This document shows positions 23,593 to 24,518 of a stretch of 24,518 nt of DNA, in pieces. The stretch comes from UBA6398 sp963644855 (lineage in GTDB: Bacteria > Bacteroidota > Bacteroidia > Bacteroidales > Bacteroidaceae). The position numbers and the translations under genes were made by a program. The notes beneath the pieces were generated by a model. The model saw nothing but the letters and a program-made list of their open reading frames with translations, was not told where the DNA came from and did not search any database. Every line of letters starts with the position of its first letter. The first letter of the stretch is position 1. Where the stretch lies: assembly GCA_963644855.1 (NCBI GenBank), contig CAVIQL010000032.1, positions 1 through 24,518 of the forward strand, written 5' to 3'.

Positions 23593-23892
23593 ATGGCTGA
23601 GGAGGTACAAAACAAGAAAACTATCGAAATCTTTCAAACGAGGGTGCGGCAGCTGATGTATGAGTATGAAAAAGTACGCAATCAGCGCGATGAACTGCAA
23701 AACAACCTTCGTAAAAAAGAAATCGAGGCATCACAGCAGCAAGAAGAAATAAAAAGACTGCAAGATGCCTATCAGTCCTTGAAAACCGCCAAGATGCTGG
23801 AAATAAACGATGGCGACGTGGAGAAATCAAAAAAGAGGATAGATTCACTCATACGCCAAGTGGATAGGTGTATAGCCTTGTTGAATGTATAA
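23593..23892 (+). CDS. Small coiled-coil protein upstream of zapA
   Basis: This 99-aa protein is almost entirely coiled coil. RVRQLMYEYEKVRNQRDELQ starts a heptad-like run through IKRLQDAYQSLK to about residue 70, and a second amphipathic helix (KKRIDSLIRQVDRCIALLNV) forms the C-terminus. It has no signal peptide and no enzymatic motif. It is separated from zapA by 14 bases and shares its promoter, so the two are probably one operon. Size and architecture recall ZapB, a division-ring coiled-coil protein that partners ZapA in proteobacteria, but I see no sequence match strong enough to assign that name. A role in division with ZapA is inferred from position. Confidence 0.85.
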   Translation: MAEEVQNKKTIEIFQTRVRQLMYEYEKVRNQRDELQNNLRKKEIEASQQQEEIKRLQDAYQSLKTAKMLEINDGDVEKSKKRIDSLIRQVDRCIALLNV

Positions 23893-23906
23893 CAACATGA
23901 CACACC

Positions 23907-24209
23907 ATGGCAGAAGCAAGTGAGAAATTTTTCATACAGCTAAGGATAGACAATCAAACTTATCCTGTAAATATACGCCGAGACGAAGAGGAAATATATC
24001 GGGAGGCAGAGCGTAAGATAAACGACAAACTCAACCTTTACAGAGACAATTTTCCCAGTCTGCCCAAAGAGCAATATTTATATATGACCCTGCTCGATTT
24101 AAGTGTAAGTCTTGTGCGTACCCAAAGGCGTAATGACACAGAACCATATGAGTCGGTTATGAAAAATCTCACAGCCGAGATACTCTCAACGCTCGGAGAA
24201 AAAGACTAA
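23907..24209 (+). CDS. zapA: Cell division protein ZapA
   Basis: ZapA binds FtsZ in the cytoplasm and bundles its filaments to stabilise the division ring. This 100-aa protein has the family pattern: an N-terminal strand pair FFIQLRIDNQTYPVNIRRDE, then EEIYREAERKINDKLNLYRD, then the helix around YLYMTLLDLSVSLVRTQRRN used for dimer/tetramer formation. The length is normal. It follows the coiled-coil gene by 14 bases and is followed, after 105 bases, by the RNase Y gene, an order I associate with Bacteroidetes. Confidence 0.9.
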   Translation: MAEASEKFFIQLRIDNQTYPVNIRRDEEEIYREAERKINDKLNLYRDNFPSLPKEQYLYMTLLDLSVSLVRTQRRNDTEPYESVMKNLTAEILSTLGEKD

Positions 24210-24229
24210 AACCGAGTAGGCGTATTCTC

Positions 24230-24261
24230 TTCGGTACACTTCCACACATCGTCTATGTTTG
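24230..24261 (+). promoter_or_regulatory. Candidate rny promoter
   Basis: TATGTTTG followed by C (24254-24261) matches TAnnTTTG. TTCG (24230-24233), a three-of-four match to TTTG, lies 20 bases upstream. The predicted leader of about 47 bases contains an 8-pair hairpin (24265-24272 with 24285-24292). Confidence 0.4.
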
Positions 24262-24314
24262 CCATAAATGTCGCGCGAAAAAAAGACATTTAACGATAAA
24301 CATAACAATAGAAA

Positions 24315-24518
24315 ATGGTAACAATAATATTTGTATTAGTCTCGCTCGTTGTGGGCTGCGGTATTGCTTATTTAATATTGCGGTACGTGGCAAACGGGCA
24401 TTATAAAAAAAGAATTTCAGAGGCAGAAAAAGAAGCCGAAGTAATAAAGGAGAAAAAACTTCTCGAGGTAAAAGAAAAATTCCTTAGCAAGAAAACCGAA
24501 CTTGACAAGGAGTTGCAG
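24315..24518 (+). CDS. rny: Ribonuclease Y, 3'-partial (cut by window end)
   Basis: Only the first 68 codons are present. The N-terminus is a single membrane span (about 3-23, TIIFVLVSLVVGCGIAYLIL) followed by a charged coiled coil (KRISEAEKEAEVIKEKKLLE), exactly the layout of RNase Y, a membrane-anchored endoribonuclease that starts mRNA decay. The KH and HD catalytic domains lie beyond the window. Its position directly after zapA supports the call. Confidence 0.88.
   Translation, partial: MVTIIFVLVSLVVGCGIAYLILRYVANGHYKKRISEAEKEAEVIKEKKLLEVKEKFLSKKTELDKELQ

Overview
The window looks like a chromosomal segment of a Bacteroidales bacterium (Prevotella- or Bacteroides-like). The evidence is the gene set (DUF3078-type barrel, carboxynorspermidine decarboxylase, zapA followed by rny, lipoprotein-type OmpH, glucosaminidase with two LysM domains), the near absence of Shine-Dalgarno sequences, and repeated matches to the Bacteroidetes promoter form (TTTG or TTG, about 20 bases, TAnnTTTG). 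A run of ten Ns at 10229-10238 joins two assembly pieces, so synteny across that point is not proven.

Layout. (1) 1-4161 is accessory DNA: the 3' part of a very large polyvalent phage/conjugative-element protein, which stops abruptly at a 22-bp tandem repeat, then a small phage-like coiled-coil protein and a strong hairpin. (2) 4304-6586, minus strand: a two-gene operon for a DUF3078 outer-membrane barrel and a secreted DNA/RNA non-specific endonuclease. (3) 6923-10217, plus strand: pheT and a YebC/PmpR-family regulator, ended by a clear terminator. (4) 10343-14511, minus strand: a complete Type III restriction-modification system, mod then res with an ATGA overlap. The recognition part of mod is far more AT-rich than the rest. 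(5) 14512-15108 is a 597-base gap with a near-consensus promoter, a possible small RNA and a second RNA-like hairpin. (6) 15109-16563, minus strand: pepD. (7) 16734-21644, plus strand: an OmpH/Skp-like lipoprotein, nadE, galE and nspC. (8) 21717-24518, plus strand: a glucosaminidase, an unknown 214-aa protein, a coiled-coil protein, zapA and the start of rny.

Two themes stand out. First, three intergenic regions carry arrays of the same near-palindromic 20-base unit at 21-base steps; one borders the assembly gap and another contains a perfect 36-bp palindrome. Second, the restriction-modification locus combines a sharp composition break confined to the target-recognition domain with a long, apparently structured upstream RNA region. 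Neither the unit nor the RNA could be matched to a named family from the sequence alone.
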